64,000 nt of DNA from Methyloligella sp. (GTDB lineage Bacteria > Pseudomonadota > Alphaproteobacteria > Rhizobiales > HXMU1428-3), in the NCBI GenBank assembly GCA_021604645.1, contig BQJJ01000001.1, forward strand, positions 1-64,000, read 5' to 3'. A program made the translations under genes and the position numbers. Shown here piece after piece: positions 34,901 through 43,469 of the stretch; position 1 is the stretch's first letter, and each line of letters begins with the position of its first letter. The notes beneath the pieces are model-generated. The model did not search any database, had not been told where the DNA came from, and saw only the letters and a program-made list of their open reading frames with translations.

Positions 34901-35732
34901 TTGTGCCGTTATATCGTGCTTCTGTAAAGAAGTGAGCGTCAGGTGTTCTTGTTTGCGGGACATTAGACCCCCAGGCAATGATATAAGATGAGTTATACCA
35001 ATCCGCGCTTTCAGGAACATCTGTTTGCTCACCCCAAACCTGAGGCGAACTGGGCGGTAGGTCACAATACCAATCGTAAAAGCTCATACATGTACCGCCA
35101 ATTAGCGATAAGTATCGACTGCCAGCAGCATATGAAATCATAGACATCGCAGGAATGGGAGAGAAACCAATGATCCGATCCGGACCATATGTTTTGGCTG
35201 TATAAACATTTGATGCGGCGATTATTTCATTGGCTTCATCCCAGCTTGTTCGAACCATACCGCCAAGGCCGCGAGCTTGCTTATACTCTGTTGTTAATTC
35301 TGTATCGCTCATCAGAGACGCCCAGGCATCAACCGGGTCTTTATGAATAAGCTTTGTCGCGCGCCAACTTCTTAAAAGCTTCGAGCGGATCATAGGGTAT
35401 TTTAAACGAGCAGAGCTATAGAGGTACCAACTAAAACTTGCCCCCCTCGCGCAACCACGTGGTTCGTGATTGGGCAAATCTGGCCGTGTGCGGGGATAAT
35501 CAGTTTGTTGTGTTTCCCAGGTGACAAGACCGCTTTTTACGTAGATTTTCCAACTACATGACCCCGTGCAATTAACACCATGGGTCGAGCGAACCACCTT
35601 ATCGTGGGACCAACGGTTTCTGTAAGCACGCTCCCATTCACGGTTTTCGTCTGTTGTCACACCATGACCTTCAGAGAAGGTTTCAGGTGCCTTGTTTGTA
35701 AAGAAAGTCAATTTATCTAAAATATGGCTCAT
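31971..35732 (-). CDS. narG: Respiratory nitrate reductase alpha subunit (NarG)
   Basis: A 1253-residue molybdenum enzyme reducing nitrate to nitrite on the cytoplasmic side. The FS0 iron-sulfur motif is His51-Cys55-Cys59...Cys94 (HGVNCTGSC, RGCARG). The molybdopterin-binding regions of the DMSO-reductase family follow, with the GEQTDVPESADWYNS phrase near the molybdenum Asp. It lacks a Tat signal, as cytoplasm-facing NarG does. Part of the narK1-narK2-narGHJI operon. Confidence 0.98.
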   Translation of the reverse strand: MSHILDKLTFFTNKAPETFSEGHGVTTDENREWERAYRNRWSHDKVVRSTHGVNCTGSCSWKIYVKSGLVTWETQQTDYPRTRPDLPNHEPRGCARGASFSWYLYSSARLKYPMIRSKLLRSWRATKLIHKDPVDAWASLMSDTELTTEYKQARGLGGMVRTSWDEANEIIAASNVYTAKTYGPDRIIGFSPIPAMSMISYAAGSRYLSLIGGTCMSFYDWYCDLPPSSPQVWGEQTDVPESADWYNSSYIIAWGSNVPQTRTPDAHFFTEARYNGTKTVAVTPDYSEVAKLSDSWMPVRQGTDSAMAMAMGHVILKEFHLSGKSEYFDDYCRMYTDMPFLVILDEKDGTYVPGRTLRASDFDSNLGEEKNTDWKPVIYDANTNKVVVPNGTVGSRWDESGKWNMEAKNVADGSEIWPEVSLLKTKDEVVSAGFPYFGNLENDQPIFAHTEHDSVQKRNIPARRISLGENKDVLVATVFDLLIANYGIDRGLGGENVAKSLEDDVPYTPAWQEKITGVPAEQVTRIAREFADNADKTRGRSMVILGAAINHWYHMDMIYRGIINMLMMCGCIGKSGGGWSHYVGQEKLRPQTGWQPLAFALDWHRPPRHMNSTSFFYNHSNQWRYEKLEVDEILSPLADKDKWKDYSLIDCNVRSERMGWLPSAPQLEENPLKLSKQAQAAGKDPKDYITGKLKDGSLRMSCEDPDNPKNFPRNMFIWRSNILGSSGKGHEYMLKHLLGTTNGVLGKDLGELGGPKPKEVEWHEEAPEGKLDLVVTLDFRMSTTCMYSDIVLPSATWYEKNDLNTSDMHPFIHPLSRAVDPAWESRSDWNIYKGIAEKFSELCVGHLGTETDVVALPILHDTPAELAQGIDVKEWKSGDCEAIPGKTMPNYISVERDYPNTYKKFTALGPLMTKIGNGGKGISWNTENEVEFLGQLNHTVTKEGISHGLPCIETDIDAAEVVLSLAPETNGQVAVKAWQALGNFTGRDHTHLAKPKEDEKIRFRDIQAQPRKIISSPTWSGLEDEHVSYNAGYTNVHELIPWRTLTGRQQFYQDHEWMRDFGEGLCVYKPPINTKTIAPVIDEFGKGRKQVVLNWITPHQKWGIHSTYSENLLMLTLSRGGPVIWISEIDAQKIDVKDNDWIELYNTNGAISARAIVSQRVPEGMSMMYHAQEKIINTPGAETTGTRGGIHNSVTRAVVKPTHMIGGYAQLSYGFNYYGTVGSNRDEFVIVRKVDKVNWLENPDENLDHEEIA

Positions 35733-35747
35733 GATATTGCTCTCAAT

Positions 35748-37361
35748 TTATGGGTTTTGTACATATGCGTTTTTGCGAAGGTAGAACCACCAATTGATGA
35801 TGATGCAGATAGTGTAAAAGGCCGCAAAACCGTAAAGCGCATACTCAGGTGTGGCAGCCTTGATGTTTTCGCCAAGCACTTTAGGGATATAGAAAGCTCC
35901 ATATGCAGCAATGGCAGATGTCCAGCCAAGAACGGGGCCGGCTTGTTCCTTATCAAAGACCATTGCAATGGTCCTGAAAGTTGAGCCATTGCCTATACCA
36001 GTCGCGGCAAACAAGATGAGGAATAAGATTAGGAACGGCCAGAAAAATTGTTCAGGGGTCGCAGAGGCATAAGCTTGCTTCATATAGTAAGCAACACCCA
36101 AAGCGCTAGCGACCATAATCACAGAGATGATCTGTGTGACTTTAGCGCCGCCAATTTTATCGGCAATCATGCCGCCAATGGGCCGAATAAGTGCACCAAT
36201 GAAAGGTCCCATCCAAGCATACATCAGTGCAGAAGGACCATTAGGGTTAGCCGTATTATGGGTTAAAACACCATCGACCATTAAATGCTGAAAACCAAAA
36301 ATAACTTTAATAGAAAGGGCAAGGGCTGCTGAATAGCCAATGAAAGATCCAAAGGTCATGGTGTAAATAACCGTCATGGCCCAGGTGTGTTTATTGTTGA
36401 AGATCTTATATTGGCGAGCTAACCCGTCTTTGTAATCTTTGCCAAGAGGTAAAATTCTTAAGGCAAAGACGGTTGCAGCAACCACAAGAGGAAGAATGAT
36501 TAATTTATCAATATTTAGCCCTGAACCATTCGCGCTTGCAGGAAGCATAAGATACAAACCAAGAGCTGCGATGGTAAGCCCGAGAGCCAACATAATAATG
36601 ATCTTGAAAAAGGCGTTTAATGTGCCGCCAATGTTAGGGGAAACATGTTCATCAATAATATTATTCATCCCCATCCAGGAAGCGATGGAAAGTGGAATTA
36701 AGAAACACAACCAAATGTAACCAGCATTTTGAATAAAGGTTTCGGTTCCAACAGGAATTTTTCCAATTAATGTACCGCTGGTATTTTTAAGGAGCATAGC
36801 ATCGCCTGCGAAGAGGGCTGTAGTCATGACAAGAGGCACTAAAATTTGCATGGTGGTGACACCAAAATTTCCCAAGCCAGCATTCATGCCAAGAGAATAG
36901 CCTTGAACTTTCTTAGGAAAAAAGAAGCTAATGTTAGACATAGAGGAAGCAAAATTTCCGCCACCAAAGCCAGATAAGAGAGCAAGTAATTGAAAATGCC
37001 ACAAAGGAGTGTCTGGGTTTTGAAGAGCTAGACCAGTACCGAGTGCTGGTAGAATGAGCAATGTTGTTGTCAGGAAAATAGTATTCCGGCCACCAGCTAA
37101 ACGAATAAAGAAGGAACTTGGTATCCGAAGGGTCGCGCCGGATAAACCTGCAATCGCCATTAATGTAAAGAGTTCCGGTTTGCTGAAGGGAAAGCCAAGG
37201 TTCAGCATTTGAACGGTGATGATGCCCCAGAATAACCAAACAGCAAAACCACATAATAAACTAGGAATTGAGATCCATAAATTTCGGTTGGCTATGCTTT
37301 TTCCTGATGACAGCCATTGCTGCTCATCTTCAGGATTCCAGTTAGTTAAGTCTTTTGCCAT
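35748..37361 (-). CDS. narK2: Nitrate/nitrite transporter, NarK2 type
   Basis: A 537-residue major-facilitator protein with the nitrate signature (GFGGGNFASSMSNISFFFPKK) and GMNAGLGNFGV. NarK2-type transporters exchange nitrate for nitrite. The start at MAKDLTNW (37361) is typical of this family; an in-frame ATG at 37382 is possible. It is followed by narG after 15 bases and preceded by narK1, so uptake and reduction are coexpressed. Confidence 0.93.
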   Translation of the reverse strand: MAKDLTNWNPEDEQQWLSSGKSIANRNLWISIPSLLCGFAVWLFWGIITVQMLNLGFPFSKPELFTLMAIAGLSGATLRIPSSFFIRLAGGRNTIFLTTTLLILPALGTGLALQNPDTPLWHFQLLALLSGFGGGNFASSMSNISFFFPKKVQGYSLGMNAGLGNFGVTTMQILVPLVMTTALFAGDAMLLKNTSGTLIGKIPVGTETFIQNAGYIWLCFLIPLSIASWMGMNNIIDEHVSPNIGGTLNAFFKIIIMLALGLTIAALGLYLMLPASANGSGLNIDKLIILPLVVAATVFALRILPLGKDYKDGLARQYKIFNNKHTWAMTVIYTMTFGSFIGYSAALALSIKVIFGFQHLMVDGVLTHNTANPNGPSALMYAWMGPFIGALIRPIGGMIADKIGGAKVTQIISVIMVASALGVAYYMKQAYASATPEQFFWPFLILFLILFAATGIGNGSTFRTIAMVFDKEQAGPVLGWTSAIAAYGAFYIPKVLGENIKAATPEYALYGFAAFYTICIIINWWFYLRKNAYVQNP

Positions 37362-37392
37362 GATTGTGCTTCCACCTTTCATTGATTGATGG

Positions 37393-38874
37393 TTAAACCG
37401 GGTTTAAGTCTTCACTTTTTTTGAGAAGGTCATCACTCTGTCTTTTTAAGGTCTCAGCCCTCTGAAGCATTTGCTGGCTTTCTTGAGCTAACAATTCACT
37501 TCTCTGTTGCAGCGCCTGTGCTTCGAGATAACTCATGATTCTGTCTTCATCACTTGAAAGCTCAGGCAAATATTTAGGACCACGTAATTCAGGGTGTTTT
37601 TCACGTTCTTGAATTTGAATGGAGATGTGCATCCAGACCAAGGCAATGGTGATGATGACAGTTAAGAGCATGAAGCAACTGGTCCACACACCAACAAGGT
37701 CATTCATGATGCCAAATGAAATAGGTAAGAAGAAACCACCCAAACCGCCAACAAGGCCGACGATGCCACCAACAGAGCCAACATGATTTGGGTAGTAAAC
37801 GGGAATGTGTTTATAAACAGCAGCTTTACCCAGGGACATAAAGAAACCAAGCACAACTGTGAGGGAGACAAACATCCATAAGGGGATGGTGAGATTAAAA
37901 TCAATGTCTCCATTGATGCCAGCAACTTTATAATCAGTCGCTGGGTAAGACATAATAAATGTGCAGAGGGCGCAGATAATAAATGTCCAATACATGATTG
38001 ACCTGGCGCCAAATTTATCTGACATCCAACCGCCAAGAGCCCTGAAAATACTACCTGGCATCGCATAACATGCAGCCAATAAACCTGCAGTACCTAACTC
38101 CAGGCCATAGGCCCCAACATAGTAACGCGGCAACCAAAGGGCCAAGGCGACAAATGCACCAAAAACAAAGAAGTAATAGAGAGAAAACCGCCAAACCTGA
38201 AGTTGTTTCAATGGTTCCAATTGTTTTAAAAATGGAACATGTTCAATGCCCTTAGCTTTTCGTTCCGCAAGCGCTGGGTCATCCTTAGTAAAAAGGAAAA
38301 ATAAGATGGCTGTGACAGCAACAACGATAGCATAAATCTGCGCAACGGCTTGCCATTCATTGCCCATTGCAACCAATAAGACCGGGGCGCCAAAGTTGGT
38401 AACAGCTGCGCCCACATTACCAGCACCAAAAATGCCAAGTGCAGTACCTTGTGTTTCTTTCGAATACCAGGTTGAAACATATTGAACGCCAACAGCAAAA
38501 CTACCTCCCGCCAGGCCAACTCCCAAAGCTGCAATTAAAAACATCGGGTAAGTGGAAACAGTGGTCAGTAAATAAGTTGCAATGGCAGTTGCCAGCATCT
38601 GTAAAGTAAAGATGATGCGACCACCATATTGGTCAGCCCAAACACCGAGAAAAATCCGGCTAAGTGACCCCGTTAAGATGGGAGTGGCGACCAATATACC
38701 AAATTGAGTATCATTGAGGCCCAATTCAGCTTTAATCCGAATGCCAATAATTGAGAAAATTGTCCAAACAGCAAAACATACTGTAAATGCCAAAGTACTA
38801 GCGCCTAAAGCTTGTATTTGATCATTCTTGGTAACGGCCTTGATTGTCATTGATCCAACTCCGATTGTCTCCAT
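37393..38874 (-). CDS. narK1: Nitrate transporter, NarK1 type, with C-terminal coiled-coil tail
   Basis: A 493-residue major-facilitator protein (485 residues if it starts at the ATG at 38850). The nitrate signature appears as GLAGGSFAVGVQYVSTWY and the second copy as GLVGGLGGFFLPISFG. NarK1-type carriers import nitrate with protons. After the last helix an unusual ~55-residue polar tail follows, rich in Gln/Glu/Leu (QALQQRSELLAQESQQML), predicted as cytoplasmic coiled coil. First gene of the nar operon. Confidence 0.93.
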   Translation of the reverse strand: METIGVGSMTIKAVTKNDQIQALGASTLAFTVCFAVWTIFSIIGIRIKAELGLNDTQFGILVATPILTGSLSRIFLGVWADQYGGRIIFTLQMLATAIATYLLTTVSTYPMFLIAALGVGLAGGSFAVGVQYVSTWYSKETQGTALGIFGAGNVGAAVTNFGAPVLLVAMGNEWQAVAQIYAIVVAVTAILFFLFTKDDPALAERKAKGIEHVPFLKQLEPLKQLQVWRFSLYYFFVFGAFVALALWLPRYYVGAYGLELGTAGLLAACYAMPGSIFRALGGWMSDKFGARSIMYWTFIICALCTFIMSYPATDYKVAGINGDIDFNLTIPLWMFVSLTVVLGFFMSLGKAAVYKHIPVYYPNHVGSVGGIVGLVGGLGGFFLPISFGIMNDLVGVWTSCFMLLTVIITIALVWMHISIQIQEREKHPELRGPKYLPELSSDEDRIMSYLEAQALQQRSELLAQESQQMLQRAETLKRQSDDLLKKSEDLNPV

Positions 38875-38913
38875 TTGTCTGCACTTAGCATTTCAGGATC
38901 TGAGCTGATGAAT

Positions 38914-38927
38914 GTGATTTAGGTCAA
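38914..38927. promoter_or_regulatory. FNR/DNR-type box between narK1 and hemN
   Basis: GTGAT TTAG GTCAA, one base off the palindrome TTGAT-N4-GTCAA used by Fnr-family regulators. It lies 40 bases before narK1 (minus) and about 57 before hemN (plus), so one site may control both. The neighbouring Crp/Fnr regulator at 40404 is the obvious candidate protein. Confidence 0.6.
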
Positions 38928-38983
38928 ATATAGAGAAAAAAAATGCTGCTATAGAATATTCAAGTAATTAAGAGAGCAGATTG

Positions 38984-40276
38984 ATGGAACAAATCCCAAG
39001 ATATACAAGTTATCCAACAGCCCCCCATTTTCATAAAGGCGTTGATGGCAAAACATCTCAAAACTTACTGGGGAAATTAGGAAAACAAGATGTTTTATCT
39101 TTGTATTTTCATATCCCGTTTTGTCGTCAGCTATGCTGGTTTTGTGGCTGCCATACAAAAATTGTAAACGGGAATAAACCCATTGAACAATATATGGAAT
39201 TGTTAAGCCAAGAAATTGCCATGCAATCAAAACTTTCTGGAGCTAGTATTGTAAAATATATGCATTTTGGAGGGGGATCGCCCACAGTCATTGAACCTAA
39301 TGATTTTGTAAAATTCATGAATGTGGTTCGCTCAAACTTTGATGTATTAGATGATGCTGAAATAGCCGTTGAAATCGATCCAAGGACAGTAAGCAAAGAA
39401 AAAATATTGGCTTATGCAAAAAGCGGTGTGAACAGGGCAAGCCTTGGTGTTCAAGACTTTAATGAACAAGTGCAACGAGCAATAAATCGTCACCAATCAA
39501 TTGAATTAGTAAAGAATGTCGTTGTAAGTTTACGAGACACTGGCATAAATGAAATCAATTTTGATCTGATTTATGGGTTACCATTTCAAAGTTTAGAGAC
39601 CATCAAGAAAACGATAGATAGTGCTGTAAAGCTAGATCCCAACCGCATCTCACTTTTCGGATATGCTCATGTGCCGTGGATGAAAAAACATCAAGACTTA
39701 ATCCCAACTGAAGCTCTGCCAGGTCCGGAGTTAAGAATGGAAATGTTTGATTTCGCACATGACTATTTAACAAAGAGCGGCTATGTCTCAATTGGTTTAG
39801 ACCATTTTGTAAAACCAGATGATAGTTTAGCAATTGCACAAAAAAACCAAGAAATACAACGTAACTTTCAAGGCTATACAATAGATAAAGCCGACGCCTT
39901 ATTGGGCTTCGGGGTGTCTTCAATATCAACCTTACCAACAGCCTATTTGCAAAACAGTTCAGACTATAGACACTATGTCACTTCAATAGAAGAGGGAAAC
40001 TTGCCAGTGGCGCGCGGAATAGAACTTTCAGATGATGATATTAAAAGACGAGATATTATCATGTCTATCATGTGTGGAATAAGAACAAAAGTTTGCTCTA
40101 ATGAATTTGCAAGCGAGCTTAAAAGTCTAAGTCCTTTTATTGAAAATGGCACAGTAGAGTATAGGGATAGTTTTCTCATTATGAACAAAAGAGAGCATCA
40201 TCAATTTAGAAAAGTAGCTGCAAAGTTTGATGCTTATTTAACTGAGGGACAATTTTCATTTTCTCAGGCAGTTTAA
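38984..40276 (+). CDS. hemN: Oxygen-independent coproporphyrinogen III oxidase
   Basis: A 430-residue radical-SAM enzyme making protoporphyrinogen IX in heme synthesis without oxygen. The iron-sulfur motif is Cys47-Cys51-Cys54 (FCRQLCWFCGC), with GGGSPT and the HemN C-terminal domain after it. The ATG at 38984 is chosen over an overlapping TTG at 38981. Expressed divergently from the nar operon, it supplies heme for anaerobic respiration. Confidence 0.95.
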   Translation: MEQIPRYTSYPTAPHFHKGVDGKTSQNLLGKLGKQDVLSLYFHIPFCRQLCWFCGCHTKIVNGNKPIEQYMELLSQEIAMQSKLSGASIVKYMHFGGGSPTVIEPNDFVKFMNVVRSNFDVLDDAEIAVEIDPRTVSKEKILAYAKSGVNRASLGVQDFNEQVQRAINRHQSIELVKNVVVSLRDTGINEINFDLIYGLPFQSLETIKKTIDSAVKLDPNRISLFGYAHVPWMKKHQDLIPTEALPGPELRMEMFDFAHDYLTKSGYVSIGLDHFVKPDDSLAIAQKNQEIQRNFQGYTIDKADALLGFGVSSISTLPTAYLQNSSDYRHYVTSIEEGNLPVARGIELSDDDIKRRDIIMSIMCGIRTKVCSNEFASELKSLSPFIENGTVEYRDSFLIMNKREHHQFRKVAAKFDAYLTEGQFSFSQAV

Positions 40277-40403
40277 TTCTCAGTTGAAAAATAGAGAGAG
40301 GGCTCCCCATATTGTCTCAATCTCTTATCTACCCTATACTGTAATGAATTGGTTTCTCTTTAGACCTAAAATCATGTTTTAAATGTATAAGAAAAGGTCT
40401 TTT

Positions 40404-42044
40404 ATGAAAGAAGCGCTGTATATCATAGGGGATCTTATTCATCATTTGCAAAGAGAGCGTGGATGTAGTGCCATGCTTCTTTGTAGTGAAGGGAAGTTAT
40501 TTTCCAATCGAATAGAAATACAGTTCGAAAAAACAGATCAAATCTTTGAAGTCTTTGCAGACGGTGTTAAACGTTGGTCAGATAATGGTACTTTAAAAAA
40601 TCAAAATTTAAAAAAACTAAAGTTGGTTTTGAATAAAAGTGAAGAACTCGCCCTTGTGCGAGAGAATATTCGAAACCAAGACTTAGGTGTTTCCGCTTCC
40701 TTAAATTTTTATTCACATGAACTGATTTGTCCTTTGTTGAACAGCTGTATCGAAATCGCTCTTAACATAGAGGACGTGAAGCCTGCATTTGTCAGCGCGT
40801 TAAATGCGTTTCTCCAATGGAAAGAACGTATTGGTTTGGAGCGAGCTATAGGGGTAAAAGGGTTCACAGCTTACAGTTTTCAAAATATAGAATTTGTTGA
40901 ACGTTTACAATTTCTACTTTCAGAACAAAACAATTATCAAAATACGTTTTTAGCTGTTGCCAATGAAAAACAAAAAAGAATTATTCTTGAGGTATTAGAA
41001 ACAGAAGCTTGCCAGAAACTTGACCACCTCCATGATGATTTAAGGCAATCTCCGGATTCGGCTTCTTTATATGAATTAACCCCAGAAGCTTGGTTCGATT
41101 TAATTTCTGAAAAGATAAATGCCTTACAAACAATTTTAAACGAGCTCATAGACACTCTGGACGGTGAAATACCATCTATAAAAACAAATACACTCTCAAA
41201 AGAAACGGGCAGTATTGCCGTTGAGAGAAAAGAGCTAGAGCATGAAAAGTCTATCGAGACAGTTCTATCTTACTCGAACAATATTTTTGCAAAGCACGCT
41301 CTGCTAATAGATTCTTTGCAAATATTCTCTGGCCTTTCCAGAACGTCTCTTCAGTCTCTTTTTCAACATGCTCAAGTTCGCGAATTTAATAAAGGTAAAC
41401 TCCTGTTTCTAGAAGGTGAACAAGCCAATCGTCTTTATATTATCCTAAAAGGCTGGATTAAATTATTTAAAGGGACAAGTAGTGGCGATGAAGCCATCTT
41501 ACAGATGTTGAGTGCTGGAGATACCATCATGGAAACTGCGGTTTATCTCAACCTAAAATTCCCAGTGAGTGCCCAAGTCTCAGAAGATGCTACGATCTTA
41601 TCATTACCAGCACCTGTTATTCGCGAACAGGTTAAGCAAAACAATATTCTAGCGGTGAACCTTCTATCCAGTATGTGTTACCGCTCACAAAACTTAATTC
41701 GTCAGATAGAAATTGCACGACTGAAAACTGTAGATGAAAGAATAGGATGGTTTTTATTAAAGGTCGCTTTAGATCAGAAAAACCATTCAAAATATTTGCA
41801 GCTACCTTATGATAAAACAACGATTGCTTCATATTTAAATATGAAGCGAGAGACCTTCTCTCGTGCTTTAAAACGCTTGAAGCAAAAGGGGTTTATAATC
41901 GAAAATGACCTGATAATTTTACCGCATGAAAAAGCGTTATGTGAATTTTGTGACCATAGCCTTGCGGAAAATTGTCCCCGTCATAATACGAATGATTGTC
42001 CTAACCCTCAGTTTTTAAGCGATGATGATATTAAGATTGCTTAA
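40404..42044 (+). CDS. NIT-domain / Crp-Fnr fusion transcription regulator
   Basis: A 546-residue cytoplasmic protein (or 553 from an ATG at 40383). The N-terminal ~250 residues carry NIT (nitrate/nitrite-sensing) features: LIHHLQRERGCSA near residues 11-23 and WKERIGLERAIG later, as in NasR and NIT sensor kinases. Residues ~300-425 form a cyclic-nucleotide-type Crp/Fnr sensor domain, then a Crp-type helix-turn-helix (YDKTTIASYLNM, ETFSRALKRL). It has no Fnr-type N-terminal Cys cluster. A Cys-rich tail, Cys513, 516, 524 and 532, could bind a metal or iron-sulfur cluster. It sits between hemN and moeA/nnrS and next to the nar operon. Its probable role is nitrate/nitrite-dependent control through the FNR boxes. 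Confidence 0.85.
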   Translation: MKEALYIIGDLIHHLQRERGCSAMLLCSEGKLFSNRIEIQFEKTDQIFEVFADGVKRWSDNGTLKNQNLKKLKLVLNKSEELALVRENIRNQDLGVSASLNFYSHELICPLLNSCIEIALNIEDVKPAFVSALNAFLQWKERIGLERAIGVKGFTAYSFQNIEFVERLQFLLSEQNNYQNTFLAVANEKQKRIILEVLETEACQKLDHLHDDLRQSPDSASLYELTPEAWFDLISEKINALQTILNELIDTLDGEIPSIKTNTLSKETGSIAVERKELEHEKSIETVLSYSNNIFAKHALLIDSLQIFSGLSRTSLQSLFQHAQVREFNKGKLLFLEGEQANRLYIILKGWIKLFKGTSSGDEAILQMLSAGDTIMETAVYLNLKFPVSAQVSEDATILSLPAPVIREQVKQNNILAVNLLSSMCYRSQNLIRQIEIARLKTVDERIGWFLLKVALDQKNHSKYLQLPYDKTTIASYLNMKRETFSRALKRLKQKGFIIENDLIILPHEKALCEFCDHSLAENCPRHNTNDCPNPQFLSDDDIKIA

Positions 42045-42058
42045 TTGACCTTGGTCAA
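42045..42058 (+). promoter_or_regulatory. Perfect FNR/DNR/NnrR-type palindrome before moeA-nnrS
   Basis: TTGAC CTTG GTCAA, a perfect inverted repeat of the Fnr-family type with the TTGAC half favoured by DNR/NnrR proteins. It begins right after the regulator's stop codon and 137 bases before moeA. It suggests NO- or nitrate-responsive control of moeA and nnrS. Confidence 0.75.
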
Positions 42059-42181
42059 ATTTTCTCAATTCAAATCATGCTGTAATTGATTGACGCTGAT
42101 TTTCTGCAAAGGAATCTGGTGTCTTTGATTAATTCACCAATTGCCGTTCGCAATTGATGGTGACGAGAGATTAAGTGGAAA

Positions 42182-43465
42182 ATGATTTCGTTTAAAGACG
42201 CAAAAAATATTATATTTAGACAGAAACAGCTTTCGAATACGGTTTTACCAATAGATGAATGCGTTGGATGTGTAGCTGGAGAAGATATCTGTTCTAAAGT
42301 GTTTGTTCCCTCTTTTATAAACTCAGCTGTTGATGGGTTTGCTGTGCGGTCTTCTGATTTGTTAGAAGCTAGTTTGAATAACAAAATAGAATTGAAAGTC
42401 GCTGGCCGAACTATGGCAGGTGATGCCTGTGCAGAAGATGAGGAGATTCTGTATGAATCTGACGGCTTTGGCGCTTGGGAAATAATGACAGGGGCTTGTG
42501 TGCCAAAGGGCTACGATGCTGTCGTACCAGTTGAGAAGGTTGAAACCTCAAGTCTGAGTGATGAAAAATATCCGTCGGTTGTTTCTTTTCAAGAACCCCT
42601 TAATGGACAAGCTAATATTCGAATGCCGGGAGAGGATTATAAACCAGCCACTCAGATTGTTAAAAAGGGTAATAAAATAACTTCAGCATCTATAATGGCT
42701 CTCTCTGCTGTAGGGCAGAATACAATATCAGTTGTTAGCAAACCCCGAGTAACTCTTTTTAGTAGCGGTAATGAAGTAATTTCAAATGGGTCTCTTGCCC
42801 TGCAATCGGGGCAGATTAGAGATGCCAACGGGCCATACTTAAAATCAGCTTTAACTGAAAATGGGATGGCAAAAACAAAATTCGCTGGAATTCTGTCCGA
42901 TGATATCGAGCAATTTAAAACAACGATACTCAATGAAATTGATGAAACAGATATTTTTATATCTACAGGTGGTGTTTCAGCAGGGCGGCATGACTTCATA
43001 CCTGATGCTCTAAGAGATATAGGAGCCGAGATTCAGTTCCATAAAGTTGCAATAAGGCCTGGAAAACCAATTCTCTATGCAAGTTTTTCAAACGGCAAAC
43101 ATTATTTTGGCTTACCTGGTAATCCGATCTCGGCAGCTGTAGGTTTGCGTTTCTTTGTTATGCCTCTGTTACAACATCTTCAATCCATGTCAAGTGAGGC
43201 TCCCTTAAAAGCTCGTTTAAGTAGGCGGGTAACAAAAAATCATAACTTTCATTTTTTCGCAAAATCTAAAGTGTCAGTCACAGCTGAAGCCGAACTGGTT
43301 GTTGATATTCTAGAAGGTCAGGAATCTTTTAAAACTCACCCTCTGCTGGAAGCTAATTGCTGGGCTGTATTTAAAGAAAATGATTATGCTCTTGATAAAG
43401 GTGAAGTCATTGATGTCTACCCATTAACCCCCGGTTGTATTGATTTATCTGAGGAGTTTAGGTGA
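42182..43465 (+). CDS. moeA: Molybdopterin molybdenumtransferase
   Basis: A 427-residue enzyme that inserts molybdenum into adenylylated molybdopterin. Family features: NSAVDGFAVRSSD, VPKGYDAVVPVEK, the catalytic TGGVSAGRHDF and LPGNPISAAVGL. An extra Cys-rich touch is absent; length is normal. Placed next to nar genes, it supplies cofactor to NarG. It overlaps the nnrS reading region at the end and is likely cotranscribed. Confidence 0.93.
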   Translation: MISFKDAKNIIFRQKQLSNTVLPIDECVGCVAGEDICSKVFVPSFINSAVDGFAVRSSDLLEASLNNKIELKVAGRTMAGDACAEDEEILYESDGFGAWEIMTGACVPKGYDAVVPVEKVETSSLSDEKYPSVVSFQEPLNGQANIRMPGEDYKPATQIVKKGNKITSASIMALSAVGQNTISVVSKPRVTLFSSGNEVISNGSLALQSGQIRDANGPYLKSALTENGMAKTKFAGILSDDIEQFKTTILNEIDETDIFISTGGVSAGRHDFIPDALRDIGAEIQFHKVAIRPGKPILYASFSNGKHYFGLPGNPISAAVGLRFFVMPLLQHLQSMSSEAPLKARLSRRVTKNHNFHFFAKSKVSVTAEAELVVDILEGQESFKTHPLLEANCWAVFKENDYALDKGEVIDVYPLTPGCIDLSEEFR

Positions 43466-43469
43466 TCGA

